Notes: generated by a model from the letters alone, not told the origin. 64,000 nt of DNA from Winogradskyella aurantiaca (GCF_003362725.1 NZ_QKTV01000008.1:1-64000), one strand, 5' to 3'. Shown: positions 8,672 to 19,068, counted from the first letter of the stretch. Numbers and translations: made by a program.

Positions 8672-8699
8672 AATCCCCAAAGTTATTTCTTTGGGGATT
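8672..8699 (-). terminator. Hairpin downstream of lon
   Basis: Eleven-pair stem AATCCCCAAAG (8672-8682) with CTTTGGGGATT (8689-8699) and a six-base loop, 5 bases after the lon stop. The U-run on the minus strand is short and broken, so the terminator is likely but not ideal. Confidence 0.7.
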
Positions 8700-8703
8700 C
8701 CGT

Positions 8704-11157
8704 TTATAAGGTCTTTGCATTCTTCACCTTTTGCTTGGTCAAAGCAATTTCCAGAACCTCAGTCATATCTTTTACAAAATGAAACTTCAGGCCTTTTAGA
8801 TATTCGGGTTTAATTTCTTCAATATCTCTTCTATTGTCTTCACACAGAAGAATCTCTTTGATTCGTGCTCTTTTAGCAGCTAAAATTTTCTCCTTAATAC
8901 CACCAACTGGCAATACTTTTCCACGTAAAGTTATCTCCCCAGTCATAGCGAGACTTCTTTTTACCTTACGCTGTGTAAATAGTGAAACCAGAGAAGTCAA
9001 CATGGTGACTCCTGCGCTAGGACCATCTTTGGGGGTAGCCCCTTCAGGAACATGAATATGCACATTGTACTTACCAAATACCTCAGGGTTGATTCCTAGA
9101 TTTTCAGCGTTGGACTTTATGAATTCCATTGCAATGGTGGCAGATTCTTTCATGACCGTTCCCAGATTACCTGTTATGGTTAAGGAACCCTTACCTTTAG
9201 AAAGAATAGATTCAATAAACAGAATATCGCCACCCACTCGTGTCCAGGCAAGACCTGTTACCACACCTGCAACATCGTTGTTTTCATACTTATCACGCTC
9301 GAGTCTCGGCGCTTTAAGCACCTCTAGAACAGTATCTTTAGTAACTTTTATATCATAATCCTCTTCCATTGCAATGTGCTTGGCGGCATACCTAACCATC
9401 TTAGCAATTTGCTTTTCAAGACCTCTTACTCCTGATTCACGGGTGTAGCCTTCAACAATTTTCTCTAATTGCGCTTTACCTATCTTGAGCGCCGATTGGT
9501 CCAGACCGTGCTCCTCTAATTGCTTCGGAAGTAAATGGCGCTTAGCGATTTCCACCTTTTCTTCGATGGTATACCCACTAACATTGATAATCTCCATACG
9601 ATCCAGTAAAGCTGGTTGAATGGTATTTAAACTGTTGGAGGTCGCAATAAACATAACCTTAGAAAGGTCATACCCCATTTCCAGGAAGTTATCGTAAAAT
9701 TCACTGTTTTGTTCTGGATCTAATACTTCTAGCATTGCCGATGAAGGATCCCCCTGATGTCCGCTAGATAATTTATCTATTTCATCAAGTACAAAAACCG
9801 GATTTGAAGTCCCTGCCTTTTTTAAGCTTTGAATAATTCTACCTGGCATAGCACCAATGTAAGTCTTTCTATGCCCTCTTATTTCAGCTTCGTCACGCAA
9901 TCCTCCAAGGGAGATTCGAACATACTCTCTGCCTAACGCTTCAGCAATAGATTTTCCTAAAGAAGTTTTTCCAACACCTGGAGGGCCATACAAACAAAGA
10001 ATTGGAGATTTCATATCATTTCTTAGCTTTAGAACTGCTAAATACTCAATGATACGTTTTTTAACGTCGTCCAATCCATAGTGGTCGCGATCGAGAATTT
10101 TCATGGCGCGTTTTAAATCAAATTGATCCTCGCTAAACTCATTCCATGGTAATTCTAAAAATAGATCCAAATAATTTCTTTGAATGGAATATTCGGCTAC
10201 TTGAGGATTCATGCGTTGCATTTTTGCAATCTCCTTATCAAAATGTTCTTTCACAGACTCATCCCACTTCTTATCCTTAGCTCTAGTTCGCATTTCCTCT
10301 ATCTCTTCACCATAGGACACCCCGCCACCTAATTCTTCCTGAATCATTTTCATTTGCTGCTGCAAGAAATATTCACGCTGCTGCTGATTCATATCACTCT
10401 GCACTTTTGACTGAATGTCATTCTTCAATTCAAGTTTCTGAAATTCGATATTCATAAACTTTAATGTGGAAAGTGCTCGATCCTGAAGGTGGCTAGTTTC
10501 AAGTAATTCTTGCTTTTCATTCACCTTAAGGTTCATATTAGACGATACAAAGTTGATAAGAAAAGAATTGCTCTCAATATTTTTAATCGCAAAACTAGCT
10601 TCAGACGGGATATTAGGACTCTGCTTAATTATCTCCAAAGACAAGTCTTTTATAGAGTCTATAATTGCTTTAAACTCGTCATTTCCACTATCAGGTTTTT
10701 GCTCCGGCAGATCAGATATTGTGGCATTTAAATACGGTTTTTGCGAAACGATCTCATTAATCTCAAAGCGTTTTTTCCCCTGAATGATAATTGTGGTATT
10801 GCCATCAGGCATTTTTAGCACCTTGAGAATTCGGGCTACAGTTCCCACCTTATAGATATCTTTTAGACCTGGATTCTCAACGGTCTCATCCTTTTGAGCA
10901 ACCACTCCTATTACCTTACTCCCCTTGTTGGCATCATTAATAAGTTTAATAGAGGTATCCCTCCCAGCTGTAATTGGAATTACCACACCAGGAAATAACA
11001 CCGTATTCCTAAGAGGAAGTATTGGTAATGATTCTGGTAACTCTTCGCTATTAATTAATTCCTCATCCTCAGGGGTCATTAACGGAATTAACTCTGAATT
11101 TTCATCAAAATCCTGCAGTGACAAACTGTCAAGGCTTAAAAAATTTGATTTTCCCAT
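8704..11157 (-). CDS. lon: Endopeptidase La (Lon protease)
   Basis: ATP-dependent serine protease that degrades damaged and regulatory proteins. At 817 residues it has the normal LonA layout: an N-terminal substrate domain ([19 protein letters not shown] near residue 45), a coiled-coil region, an AAA+ module with Walker [10 protein letters not shown] and Walker [11 protein letters not shown], and the C-terminal protease domain. The catalytic Ser is in DGPSAGVTM and the catalytic Lys in [10 protein letters not shown]. It is divergent from the ECF sigma gene, with 229 bases between starts. I found no perfect TAnnTTTG box for lon in that gap. Confidence 0.98.
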   Translation of the reverse strand: MGKSNFLSLDSLSLQDFDENSELIPLMTPEDEELINSEELPESLPILPLRNTVLFPGVVIPITAGRDTSIKLINDANKGSKVIGVVAQKDETVENPGLKDIYKVGTVARILKVLKMPDGNTTIIIQGKKRFEINEIVSQKPYLNATISDLPEQKPDSGNDEFKAIIDSIKDLSLEIIKQSPNIPSEASFAIKNIESNSFLINFVSSNMNLKVNEKQELLETSHLQDRALSTLKFMNIEFQKLELKNDIQSKVQSDMNQQQREYFLQQQMKMIQEELGGGVSYGEEIEEMRTRAKDKKWDESVKEHFDKEIAKMQRMNPQVAEYSIQRNYLDLFLELPWNEFSEDQFDLKRAMKILDRDHYGLDDVKKRIIEYLAVLKLRNDMKSPILCLYGPPGVGKTSLGKSIAEALGREYVRISLGGLRDEAEIRGHRKTYIGAMPGRIIQSLKKAGTSNPVFVLDEIDKLSSGHQGDPSSAMLEVLDPEQNSEFYDNFLEMGYDLSKVMFIATSNSLNTIQPALLDRMEIINVSGYTIEEKVEIAKRHLLPKQLEEHGLDQSALKIGKAQLEKIVEGYTRESGVRGLEKQIAKMVRYAAKHIAMEEDYDIKVTKDTVLEVLKAPRLERDKYENNDVAGVVTGLAWTRVGGDILFIESILSKGKGSLTITGNLGTVMKESATIAMEFIKSNAENLGINPEVFGKYNVHIHVPEGATPKDGPSAGVTMLTSLVSLFTQRKVKRSLAMTGEITLRGKVLPVGGIKEKILAAKRARIKEILLCEDNRRDIEEIKPEYLKGLKFHFVKDMTEVLEIALTKQKVKNAKTL

Positions 11158-11386
11158 AGTATTTTATAAGGTCAATATGTCACATTGTACTTGTAACAGA
11201 CCAATCTTTTGATTTATTTTCAATTTTAATCAACTGATATTCAAACTTTTAGTATTGAATCAAGTTCAGTTGCTGATACATAGAAGTCAATTCTTATGCC
11301 AATCCAGAATTATTTCTTGTATTTTTTTAGGTATAACTGTAACAATTCAATTGTCATTGTATCTATAGAATAAACCAATCACTTTT

Positions 11387-11944
11387 TTGTCACTAGCCAA
11401 TCACCATATCAATCAATTAGTGGACATGTGCCGTAGTCAAAATCAGCAGGCACAAATGGAATTATATCGCAGATATTATAAAGCAATGTATAATACAAGT
11501 TTAAGAATAGTAAAAGACAGTTTCGAAGCAGAGGACATCATGCAAGATTCCTTCTTATCAGCTTTCACACAGCTAGATAAGCTTAGTGAGAACAGTAAAT
11601 TTGGAGCTTGGTTAAAACGTATTGTTGTTAATAATAGTATTGGCCACTATCATAAAAAACAAAAAGAGAACACTACAGGCATTGAGGATATGCTCTATAA
11701 AATGGAAGATCAAAGTGCTGAGGAAGTTTTTGAACCTGCAAATATATCTGCTTCTGAGATTAAGGAAGCCATAAATGGACTTAAAGAAAGTTACGCTATT
11801 AGTTTAACGCTGCATTTGATTGAGGGTTATGATTATGAAGAGATCGCTCAAATAATGCAGATATCCAATGGCAATAGCAGAACCTTGATTTCACGAGCCA
11901 AAACTCAACTGAGAACGCGATTAACTTCGCTAAAAAACTCATGA
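11387..11944 (+). CDS. ECF-type RNA polymerase sigma factor
   Basis: A 185-residue sigma-70 family protein. Region 2 covers about residues 20-65 (MELYRRYYKAMYNTSLRIVKD then AEDIMQDSF), and region 4 the last 55 residues, with the helix-turn-helix YDYEEIAQIMQIS followed by SRTLISRAKTQLR. The only start that keeps region 2 complete is a TTG at 11387; a stop lies 7 codons upstream and no ATG precedes it. Three bases separate it from a membrane protein of anti-sigma type, and two secreted proteins follow. This is the usual form of a self-contained envelope-response module. Confidence 0.92.
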   Translation: MSLANHHINQLVDMCRSQNQQAQMELYRRYYKAMYNTSLRIVKDSFEAEDIMQDSFLSAFTQLDKLSENSKFGAWLKRIVVNNSIGHYHKKQKENTTGIEDMLYKMEDQSAEEVFEPANISASEIKEAINGLKESYAISLTLHLIEGYDYEEIAQIMQISNGNSRTLISRAKTQLRTRLTSLKNS

Positions 11945-11947
11945 ATT

Positions 11948-12502
11948 ATGAAAGATGATAATTTAAATACACTATTTAAAAATTTTAGAGAAGAATTCGA
12001 TTCTGAAATGCCTCAGTTAGGCCATGAATTGCGTTTTGAAAAGAAACTCAAATCAATTCATCCTGATAAAGGATTAAACATAGGCCCAGTATTAAAATCA
12101 TTCCTAGCGGTTGCCGCTGTTGCTATTATTGCTTTAGCCGTTTTTATCGGACAACCAAATAACTCTCAGGGTATGGAACTTGCTACTGTTTCTGAAGAAT
12201 TTTCAAGAACACAGGATTTCTTTACAATTGCCATTAACGATGAGCTTAAGAAGATAGAAGCTGAACGCTCCCCTCTAACTGAAAACATTATATACGACGG
12301 CTTGAGACAGCTTAACAGATTAGAACTACAATATGATAAATTAAAACTGGATTTGGAAAACAGTCAGGAGGACAATCGTGTTATCTACGCTATGATCTCC
12401 AATTTCCAAAACAGGATCGATATACTAACCAATCTTTTAGAACAAATAGAGAACGTAAAACAATTAAACGCTGAACAAAATGATACTACAACTACAATTT
12501 AA
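11948..12502 (+). CDS. Putative anti-sigma factor (single-pass membrane protein)
   Basis: A 184-residue protein with a cytoplasmic N-terminal segment of about 47 residues, one membrane helix at about 48-68 (VLKSFLAVAAVAIIALAVFI), and an outer part dominated by helices and coiled coil (from about residue 90). No zinc-type HxxxCxxC anti-sigma motif is present. The role is inferred from its place directly behind the ECF sigma gene and from the topology. Its end overlaps the next start by 23 bases, so the two are translationally coupled. Confidence 0.75.
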   Translation: MKDDNLNTLFKNFREEFDSEMPQLGHELRFEKKLKSIHPDKGLNIGPVLKSFLAVAAVAIIALAVFIGQPNNSQGMELATVSEEFSRTQDFFTIAINDELKKIEAERSPLTENIIYDGLRQLNRLELQYDKLKLDLENSQEDNRVIYAMISNFQNRIDILTNLLEQIENVKQLNAEQNDTTTTI

Positions 12503-13571
12503 ATTGTTGGTGATGATGCTTTTGCCAGGACTTTTACTGGCAGAAAACCCAAGCGTGGACAAAACTCTTAAGACCACCCGAGAAAAGTCCATTCAAAAAT
12601 CCTTTAATGTCAATTCAGACGCTACCCTTAAAGTTGATAACAGCTATGGGAATGTGGATATCGTCACCTGGGACAGAAACACCGTTGATTTTGATATTAC
12701 TATCAAGGTAACTGGATCTAATGAAGATAAGGTCAATGATCGATTAAACGATATTGATGTTCAATTTTCAAACAGCAGCAGCATGGTATCGGCAGAAACG
12801 AAGTTTGGAAAAAAGAAAAATGGTTCCTGGTGGAATTGGGGCAAAAGCAACCTAAAAATTGAGGTTAATTATGTGGTAAAGATCCCAAAAACCAACAACA
12901 TCAACATCAGAAATGATTATGGAGCTATTAACGTTGACGAACTAATGGGACGCGCGCAAATCAGTTGTGATTATGGTAAAATTACTACTAAAGAATTAAT
13001 GGCCGATAACAATAGCCTATATTTTGATTACTCAAATGGGTGTTATTTTGAATACATAAAAAGTGGAAATATCAACGCCGATTATAGTAGTTATACAGTA
13101 GCTAAGGCCAACCAGCTTGATATCAATGCTGACTATACCAAATCAGCCATTGAAGCTGTGGAAGATGTAACCTATAACTGTGATTATGGTTCGTTAAAGG
13201 TTGATAACATCAATAACCTAGAAGGCAATGGTGATTACCTAACTCTGAGGCTTGGAAATGTGTACAAAAATGTTTCTATAAAAGCAGATTACGGATCCAT
13301 TAAAATAGATAAAATGGCCGCTGGTGCCGGAAACATTGATATCCAAACAGATTATGCTGGAATGACCATAGGGCACGATGCCAATTACAATTTCAAGTTT
13401 GAAGTGGAGTTGGAATATGCGTCCATGAGAAATTCTGATGATTTTGAATTTGTAAAGAGTCGAATTGAATCTTCTGAAAAGTACTATTTAGGATATTATG
13501 GCGATCAAAATTCTCCTAACAAAGTATCTATCAAGTCTGAATACGGAAGTGTAAACTTTAAAAAACTATAA
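12480..13571 (+). CDS. Secreted DUF4097-like beta-repeat protein
   Basis: A 363-residue protein with a signal peptide (hydrophobic stretch near residues 6-20). The body is made of repeated short strands with a recurring D-Y-G/A-x-I/L motif: NDYGAINVDEL, CDYGKITTKEL, CDYGSLKVDNI, ADYGSIKIDKM, TDYAGMTIG, SEYGSVNFKKL. Together they predict a right-handed beta-solenoid of the DUF4097 (putative adhesin) type. In other phyla such proteins accompany envelope-stress regulators. It lies in the ECF operon, overlapping the anti-sigma-like gene. Its ligand is unknown. Confidence 0.8.
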   Translation: MILQLQFKLLVMMLLPGLLLAENPSVDKTLKTTREKSIQKSFNVNSDATLKVDNSYGNVDIVTWDRNTVDFDITIKVTGSNEDKVNDRLNDIDVQFSNSSSMVSAETKFGKKKNGSWWNWGKSNLKIEVNYVVKIPKTNNINIRNDYGAINVDELMGRAQISCDYGKITTKELMADNNSLYFDYSNGCYFEYIKSGNINADYSSYTVAKANQLDINADYTKSAIEAVEDVTYNCDYGSLKVDNINNLEGNGDYLTLRLGNVYKNVSIKADYGSIKIDKMAAGAGNIDIQTDYAGMTIGHDANYNFKFEVELEYASMRNSDDFEFVKSRIESSEKYYLGYYGDQNSPNKVSIKSEYGSVNFKKL

Positions 13572-13587
13572 ACCACCCCTTTAAATT

Positions 13588-14316
13588 ATGAAAACTATAC
13601 AACAACTAATGATAATCACCTTCATATCTGCAACAAGTTTATCTTTTGCTCAATGGGGTGGAAAGAAAGTAAACGGTAATGGAGACGCTACAACAGTAAA
13701 CAGATCAACTGGCGACTACGATGGTATTAAATGTTCAGGATTTATGGACTTTAAATTAGTTCCTGGTACCGAAGGAAAAATAACCATTGAAGCTGAGTCG
13801 AACCTCATCGACTATATTATTACCGAAGTTAAAAATGGGGATCTAATAGTAAAGGTTAAGAATAACACCAATTTAAAGCCTAGTCGCAATAAGCCTATCT
13901 TAATAACAATACCTTTTGAAAGTGTAAACAGTGTTTCTCTTTCTGGATCTGGAGACGTATGGAATGAAGGCACTCTGGTCAGCAGTAATTTTGATTCTTC
14001 TATTTCTGGAAGTGGCGATGTAGTTCTCAAAATTAGCTCTAGTAAAGCAAAGGCCAGTGTTTCTGGTTCCGGTGACCTAACCTTAAAAGGATCTGCCACT
14101 AATTTAGTTGCTAGTGTAACAGGTTCTGGAGATTTCCATGGCTTCGATTTAGATTCAACCAATGTGGAGGTGTCTGTCACTGGATCAGGTGATGCCGGAG
14201 TTAATTGCTCTGGAACTTTAAAAGCCCGTGTTACAGGCTCTGGGGATATTGAATACAGAGGTAATCCAACAAGAGAAGATAGTAAAGTAACCGGTTCTGG
14301 CAGTATTCAGAACTAA
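13588..14316 (+). CDS. Head GIN domain (DUF2807) secreted protein
   Basis: A 242-residue protein with a signal peptide ending near SFAQ. It is built of a DUF2807 domain, the putative autotransporter adhesin head GIN domain. The turn motif SGSGD or TGSGD recurs seven times from about residue 118 to the end, spaced roughly 17-23 residues, as expected for a beta-solenoid. The last copy reads TGSGS. It follows the DUF4097-like gene by 16 bases and ends at a strong terminator, so it closes the ECF operon. The function of the family is not known; surface or periplasmic location is inferred. Confidence 0.88.
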   Translation: MKTIQQLMIITFISATSLSFAQWGGKKVNGNGDATTVNRSTGDYDGIKCSGFMDFKLVPGTEGKITIEAESNLIDYIITEVKNGDLIVKVKNNTNLKPSRNKPILITIPFESVNSVSLSGSGDVWNEGTLVSSNFDSSISGSGDVVLKISSSKAKASVSGSGDLTLKGSATNLVASVTGSGDFHGFDLDSTNVEVSVTGSGDAGVNCSGTLKARVTGSGDIEYRGNPTREDSKVTGSGSIQN

Positions 14317-14344
14317 TCAATCTATATTTTCATCAATCAAAAAT

Positions 14345-14371
14345 AACCACGGTTTAGGCCGTGGTTTTTTT
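14345..14371 (+). terminator. Intrinsic terminator of the ECF operon
   Basis: Stem AACCACGG (14345-14352) with CCGTGGTT (14359-14366), loop of six bases, then a run of seven T (14365-14371). The stop codon of the converging MFS gene (14354-14356) lies in the loop. Confidence 0.9.
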
Positions 14372-15661
14372 ATGCAATCGGGGTACCCTAAATAATAACA
14401 GTACACCCATGACAAAAAACACCACTAAAAATAAAATGGAGTTGCGCATACTACCAGTTATCTGGTCTATAAAGCCATAAATAAGCATCCCAATAACGAT
14501 TCCTATTTTCTCAGCTACATCATAAAAACTAAAAAAGGATGTGGTGTCCTCAGTTTTTGGTAAAAACTTTGAATAAGTGGATCTCGCTAAGGATTGTATA
14601 CCTCCCATTACCAATCCCACTATTCCTGCCGCTACGTAAAACTGAACCGGAGTGTACATAAAGTAAGCATAGACGCAAAGAACCATCCAAATGACATTCA
14701 CAGCAATGAGCGCATTCACATTTCCGAATTTTGCAGATGCTCTTGAGGTTAAAAATGCCCCAAGAATTGCCACCAGCTGAATAATAAGGATACTCCCTAT
14801 CAACCCAATTGTTTTTGCATCAGCATCCCCCCAGTTGATCTCTTCCTCACCAAAATAAACAGCCACCAGCATGATGGTTTGTACGGCCATGCTAAAGACA
14901 AAAAAGGCATAGAGGTAACGTTTTAGACGTAGGTTACCTTTTAGTTGTTGCCACACTCCTCGTAGCTCATTAAAACCATGTAGCAAGACTGCCTTAGTTA
15001 CCTTACCCCCATTGGAGACTCCTTTAGGTAGAACCTTAAATGTATACTGACTAAATCCAGCCCACCAGATTCCAACCGTTATAAAGGAATAGCGCATCAT
15101 CTGCATTTTATCTGCACCATCTTCTTGACTCATAACCATGGCAAGGTTAATTAATAGCAATATGACACTACCTAAATAACCTAATCCAAATCCTTTGGCA
15201 CTAATGCTATCCTGTTGCTCTGGCAGCGCTATGTCTGGCAGATAAGAATTATAGAATACCAGACTTCCCCAATAACCAATTAAGCCCATAAAATAAAACA
15301 ATAGACTTAGGTGAATATATTCCAAACTAAACCAGTACAAGCCTACGCACCCAAGTGATCCTACATAACAGAAAAACTTCATAAAGGTCATCTTGTTTCC
15401 AAGATAATCGGCTACTCCTGATAGTATTGGAGATAACACGGCCACCACCATAAAAGTAAAAGCAGTTACAAAGGTGATGAGGGCCGTACTTTTAAATTCA
15501 TACCCAAAGGCCATAACCATTTTAACATCACTTAAAAACAGTGCCGAATAAAAAATAGGAAACAAAGATGAGGCGATCGTTAAAGTATAAACCGAATTAG
15601 CCCAGTCATAGAATGCCCAGGCATTTAAAAGTTTTTTACTGCCTTTATCGAATACTGTCAT
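14354..15661 (-). CDS. MFS transporter, UMF1/Atg22-like family
   Basis: A 435-residue inner-membrane protein with about 12 hydrophobic segments. The N-terminal NAWAFYDWANSVYTLTIAS is the hallmark of the UMF1/Atg22 branch of the major facilitator superfamily. VLSPILSGVADYLGNKM corresponds to the conserved MFS loop between helices 2 and 3. The substrate is unknown; yeast Atg22 exports amino acids from vacuoles, but bacterial members are not characterised. It is 17 bases downstream of the M48 gene and probably co-transcribed with it. Confidence 0.88.
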   Translation of the reverse strand: MTVFDKGSKKLLNAWAFYDWANSVYTLTIASSLFPIFYSALFLSDVKMVMAFGYEFKSTALITFVTAFTFMVVAVLSPILSGVADYLGNKMTFMKFFCYVGSLGCVGLYWFSLEYIHLSLLFYFMGLIGYWGSLVFYNSYLPDIALPEQQDSISAKGFGLGYLGSVILLLINLAMVMSQEDGADKMQMMRYSFITVGIWWAGFSQYTFKVLPKGVSNGGKVTKAVLLHGFNELRGVWQQLKGNLRLKRYLYAFFVFSMAVQTIMLVAVYFGEEEINWGDADAKTIGLIGSILIIQLVAILGAFLTSRASAKFGNVNALIAVNVIWMVLCVYAYFMYTPVQFYVAAGIVGLVMGGIQSLARSTYSKFLPKTEDTTSFFSFYDVAEKIGIVIGMLIYGFIDQITGSMRNSILFLVVFFVMGVLLLFRVPRLHKKTTA

Positions 15662-15678
15662 AAAATTAAATTGATGCG

Positions 15679-16509
15679 TTAGTTAATGGGTCGAAACGAA
15701 GTTACTCCAAATTTTTCAGCCTCAGTCTTAGCTTGATCAGCCATTTTCTGGAGTGTTTGAATACGGGTATCATTACTTGGGTGTGTGCTCATGAATTCAG
15801 GTGGTGCCTCACCGCCACTATTAGCTTTCATACGTTCCCAAAGCTTCGCCCCTTCTTCCGGATTATAACCTGCAATGGCTGATAGAATTAATCCAATTTT
15901 ATCTGCTTCAGTCTCATGTTTTCTGCTGTAGGGCATCATAAAACCGTAAGTGGACGCCAATCCGTAAGCAGCCATATAGAGTTGCTGTTCTTGTGCCGTC
16001 TCACTACTAGAGGCTGCCGCTACCGCTCCGGCACCTAATTGCTGCAACATCCCCTTGCTCATGCGTTGTTGCCCATGATTAGCAAGGGCATGAGCCACTT
16101 CATGACCCATAATGATGGCCACCCCAGTCTCATTTTCGGCAATTGGTAAGATTCCTGTGTAGAATGCTATTTTCCCTCCTGGTAAACACCAGGCATTAAC
16201 TTGTTCAGATTCAATAAGCGTATATTCCCAGTCGTAGTCTTCCAAATAAGCCTGATAACCATTAGCATTCAACCAGCGTTCAGCAGCATTGGCAATACGT
16301 TTACCAACTCTATTAATCATTTCCGCATCTGGAGTTCCTTTAACTATCTTACTATCACTTAAGACTTCATTATACTGGGCAAATGCAGCTGGAATTAAAG
16401 TAGAATTTTCCGTCCCCGGAAGCTTCAATGTCTTCTTCCCAGTAAAAGGATTTGTAGCACAACTAAATAGTAACGCAAAAAAAGCAAGATATGCAATTGT
16501 GGTCTTCAT
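15679..16509 (-). CDS. M48-family metalloprotease lipoprotein
   Basis: A zinc peptidase of the BepA/LoiP type, expected on the periplasmic side of a membrane. From the ATG at 16509 the protein begins MKTTIAYLAFFALLFSC with the lipobox Cys at position 17. A longer frame exists upstream but would destroy the signal. The zinc motif HEVAHALANH (HExxH) is followed by ETEADKIGL, supplying the third ligand, and the C-terminal STHPSNDTRI is typical of the family. Members of this group degrade misassembled outer-membrane proteins. Genes on either side: GH31 upstream (62 bases away) and the MFS gene downstream. Confidence 0.92.
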   Translation of the reverse strand: MKTTIAYLAFFALLFSCATNPFTGKKTLKLPGTENSTLIPAAFAQYNEVLSDSKIVKGTPDAEMINRVGKRIANAAERWLNANGYQAYLEDYDWEYTLIESEQVNAWCLPGGKIAFYTGILPIAENETGVAIIMGHEVAHALANHGQQRMSKGMLQQLGAGAVAAASSSETAQEQQLYMAAYGLASTYGFMMPYSRKHETEADKIGLILSAIAGYNPEEGAKLWERMKANSGGEAPPEFMSTHPSNDTRIQTLQKMADQAKTEAEKFGVTSFRPIN

Positions 16510-16571
16510 GTCCATAGACTTATCAAATATAAATCTACGAATCACATATGGAAATCAAAAATTAATACCCT

Positions 16572-18983
16572 TTAGTTTTCTTTGGCAATTAGATGCAACT
16601 CCGAAAAGTTTTTATCCACAATCATTGAATACGTACCATTGATTTTCAAATGATTAAGAGGTATCACCTCATTATCTACTTGAATTTCACCTATTTCAAA
16701 AGGCAAGCCATGAATTCGAACCTTAAACTGTGAATACTCAGTAATAAACTTACCTTCTTTAAACTGATTAATAATCAGTTCTTTTTTACGACCTGTAAGT
16801 TTAAAATTTCTTAGACTGTAACGCCCTTTTGTGTAATCATACCCATCCTGAGCATCACTAAATAATTGACTTGATTCCTTTCCCTCTTTGTAATAAACAT
16901 CTAGGGTAACTTCATCAATTTTTTTCTCGCCCACATATTGTTGCACTGGAAACTTAGGGATAATCGCACCTTCTTTTACATAAATAGGCATCACATCAAT
17001 ATCTGCCTCAACCCAAAGTTCTTTACCTCCTTTAAGCACCTCATCTGTCCAGAAATTGTACCAGTTTCCTCTTGGAATATACATCCTACGACCTCTAGCA
17101 TTACCTTCTAGTACAGGGCAAGCTAGTATATGCTCACCAAAGATGAACTCATCGGTTCTGTAATGAGTTTGAACATCCTCTTGATCGTATAACACCAGAG
17201 ACTTCAATATTGGCGTTCCATGGTCGGTGTAATTCCAAAATGCTGTATATAAATATGGCAACAGCTGATATCTAATCTCAATGTACTTTTTAACTATAGC
17301 TGTAATGTCTTCATCAAAGGCCCAAGGTTCCTGATCGCCATGATCACCTGACGAATGCACTCTAAAGAAAGGATGAAAAACGCCTAACTGAACCCACCTA
17401 GCAAAAAGCTCACCCGAAGGTTGTTCTGCAAATCCACCTATATCACTACCCGCAAATGAAAAACCAGACATAGCAAGTCGTTGTGCTTGAATATTTGCAA
17501 TCCACAAATGCTCCCAGGTAGCAACATTGTCACCCGTCCAAGTGGATGTATAGCGTTGTGTACCAGAGTACGCTGCCCTTGTAATAACAAATGGTCGTTT
17601 AGGATAGCTGTACTTTTTTAGCCCCTGATAGGTGGCTCTCGCCATCTGCATGCCATAGACATTATGAGCCTTTCTATGACTACACGGGTTGCCATCGTAG
17701 TCATGACGCACATCGTCTGGAAAAGTTTTATTTGGAACTTCCATAACCGCAGGCTCATTCATATCATTCCACACACCCTTTACACCTGTTTCTTCAATAA
17801 GTTCCTTAAAAAGTCCAGACCACCAGTCCCGCACTTCCGGATTTGTAAAGTCTGGGAAGTAACATTGTCCCGGCCAGACTTTGCCCTTCATGTAATCTCC
17901 ATCTGCCCTTCTGCAGAAATAGTCGTTTTCAATAGCCTCTTGAAATACTGAATAATCCTTATCGATTTTAATTCCTGGATCAATAATAGCAACAGTCTTA
18001 AAACCTTTATCTGCTAATTCTTTAACCATCTTCTTGGGATCTGGAAAATAGTCCTTATTCCAGGTAAAACAGCGGAAACCATCCATATAGTCGATGTCCA
18101 AATAAATGGCATCACAAGGGATTTCAAGCTCTCTAAATTTGTTGGTAATCTCTTTAACTCTAGCTTCAGGGTAATAACTCCACTTACATTGATGAAACCC
18201 TAGAGCCCATAATGGTGGTAATTGATGTGGTTTCCCCGTTAAATCCGTATAACTCTCTACCACATCCGTCATTTTCGGACCATAGAAAAAATAATAATTC
18301 ATTTCTCCTCCCTGGGCCCAGAAACTGGTCACATTGCGCCTTTCATGAGCAAAATCAAAAGACGTTTTAAAGGTATTATCAAAGAAAATTCCATATGCTT
18401 TTCCGTGATGCAAACCAGTATAAAACGGAATAGCTTTATAGATTGGGTCGGTATCTTTGCCATAAGCATAAGAGTCTGTTACCCAATTATCATAACGACG
18501 CCCTTTTAAGTTTACATGATTAGGCTTATCACCCAGGCCATAGTAGCTCTCACCATCTCTGGAAACCTTGCTCATTTTAACAATGTTTCCACCATATTGG
18601 TAGCTTTCTTCCCAATGAAAACCTATCTCATCCTGATTGATAAGAAACTTATCTACCACATCATAGATTGAGATCTTTAAAGTTTGTTTTTCAATCTTAC
18701 AGTGGAGTTTAGAGGTGATGACATGGTAACAGTCCTTGTCTTCTTCTATCTCTAGCTTGTTGTAACCAGTACTGGCATATTTAGTAATGGCATATGAAAA
18801 ATCTTTATCAAACTTTCCTATTGTCGTATATCTGAATCTAAGGACACTGTCTCTTACAACAGTCAATTGAAGAATGACATCGTTTTGTGTTGTAAAATAC
18901 AAAGTATCTACATCCTTCTTAAAATCAACTATATATGATGGGAACTGATTGCCTTTCTGTTCGAGTTCTGTATTTACAATCAT
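16572..18983 (-). CDS. Glycoside hydrolase family 31 (alpha-glucosidase-type)
   Basis: An 803-residue retaining glycosidase. The nucleophile signature GVWNDMNEPAVM puts the catalytic Asp at residue 407, and WTGDNVATWEHL puts the acid/base Asp at 485. YLDIDYMDG and the subsite segment HSSGDHGDQEPWAF are also typical of GH31. There is an N-terminal galactose-mutarotase-like domain and a C-terminal beta-sandwich. No signal peptide is visible, so a cytoplasmic role is likely, consistent with intracellular alpha-glucan or malto-oligosaccharide trimming. It follows the glgE-mak-glgB genes with a 133-base gap that holds a perfect palindrome, so it may have its own regulated promoter. Confidence 0.95.
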   Translation of the reverse strand: MIVNTELEQKGNQFPSYIVDFKKDVDTLYFTTQNDVILQLTVVRDSVLRFRYTTIGKFDKDFSYAITKYASTGYNKLEIEEDKDCYHVITSKLHCKIEKQTLKISIYDVVDKFLINQDEIGFHWEESYQYGGNIVKMSKVSRDGESYYGLGDKPNHVNLKGRRYDNWVTDSYAYGKDTDPIYKAIPFYTGLHHGKAYGIFFDNTFKTSFDFAHERRNVTSFWAQGGEMNYYFFYGPKMTDVVESYTDLTGKPHQLPPLWALGFHQCKWSYYPEARVKEITNKFRELEIPCDAIYLDIDYMDGFRCFTWNKDYFPDPKKMVKELADKGFKTVAIIDPGIKIDKDYSVFQEAIENDYFCRRADGDYMKGKVWPGQCYFPDFTNPEVRDWWSGLFKELIEETGVKGVWNDMNEPAVMEVPNKTFPDDVRHDYDGNPCSHRKAHNVYGMQMARATYQGLKKYSYPKRPFVITRAAYSGTQRYTSTWTGDNVATWEHLWIANIQAQRLAMSGFSFAGSDIGGFAEQPSGELFARWVQLGVFHPFFRVHSSGDHGDQEPWAFDEDITAIVKKYIEIRYQLLPYLYTAFWNYTDHGTPILKSLVLYDQEDVQTHYRTDEFIFGEHILACPVLEGNARGRRMYIPRGNWYNFWTDEVLKGGKELWVEADIDVMPIYVKEGAIIPKFPVQQYVGEKKIDEVTLDVYYKEGKESSQLFSDAQDGYDYTKGRYSLRNFKLTGRKKELIINQFKEGKFITEYSQFKVRIHGLPFEIGEIQVDNEVIPLNHLKINGTYSMIVDKNFSELHLIAKEN

Positions 18984-19068
18984 TGCTTCGCTTTTGAAAA
19001 ATGGTTGTAAAAAAACGGAAAAATCAACTCTTTTAAAAGGCTTTATAGCTCATATTGCTAAGAGTTTT

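Noticed and set aside
13812-14180. Minus-strand ORF of 122 codons opposite the DUF2807 gene
   Set aside because: It is antisense to a repeat-rich coding sequence and has no start signal, promoter or known motif.
13930-14310. Regular repeats as a CRISPR-like array
   Set aside because: The repeat units encode SGSGD turns in one long reading frame, differ in sequence, and have no spacer structure.
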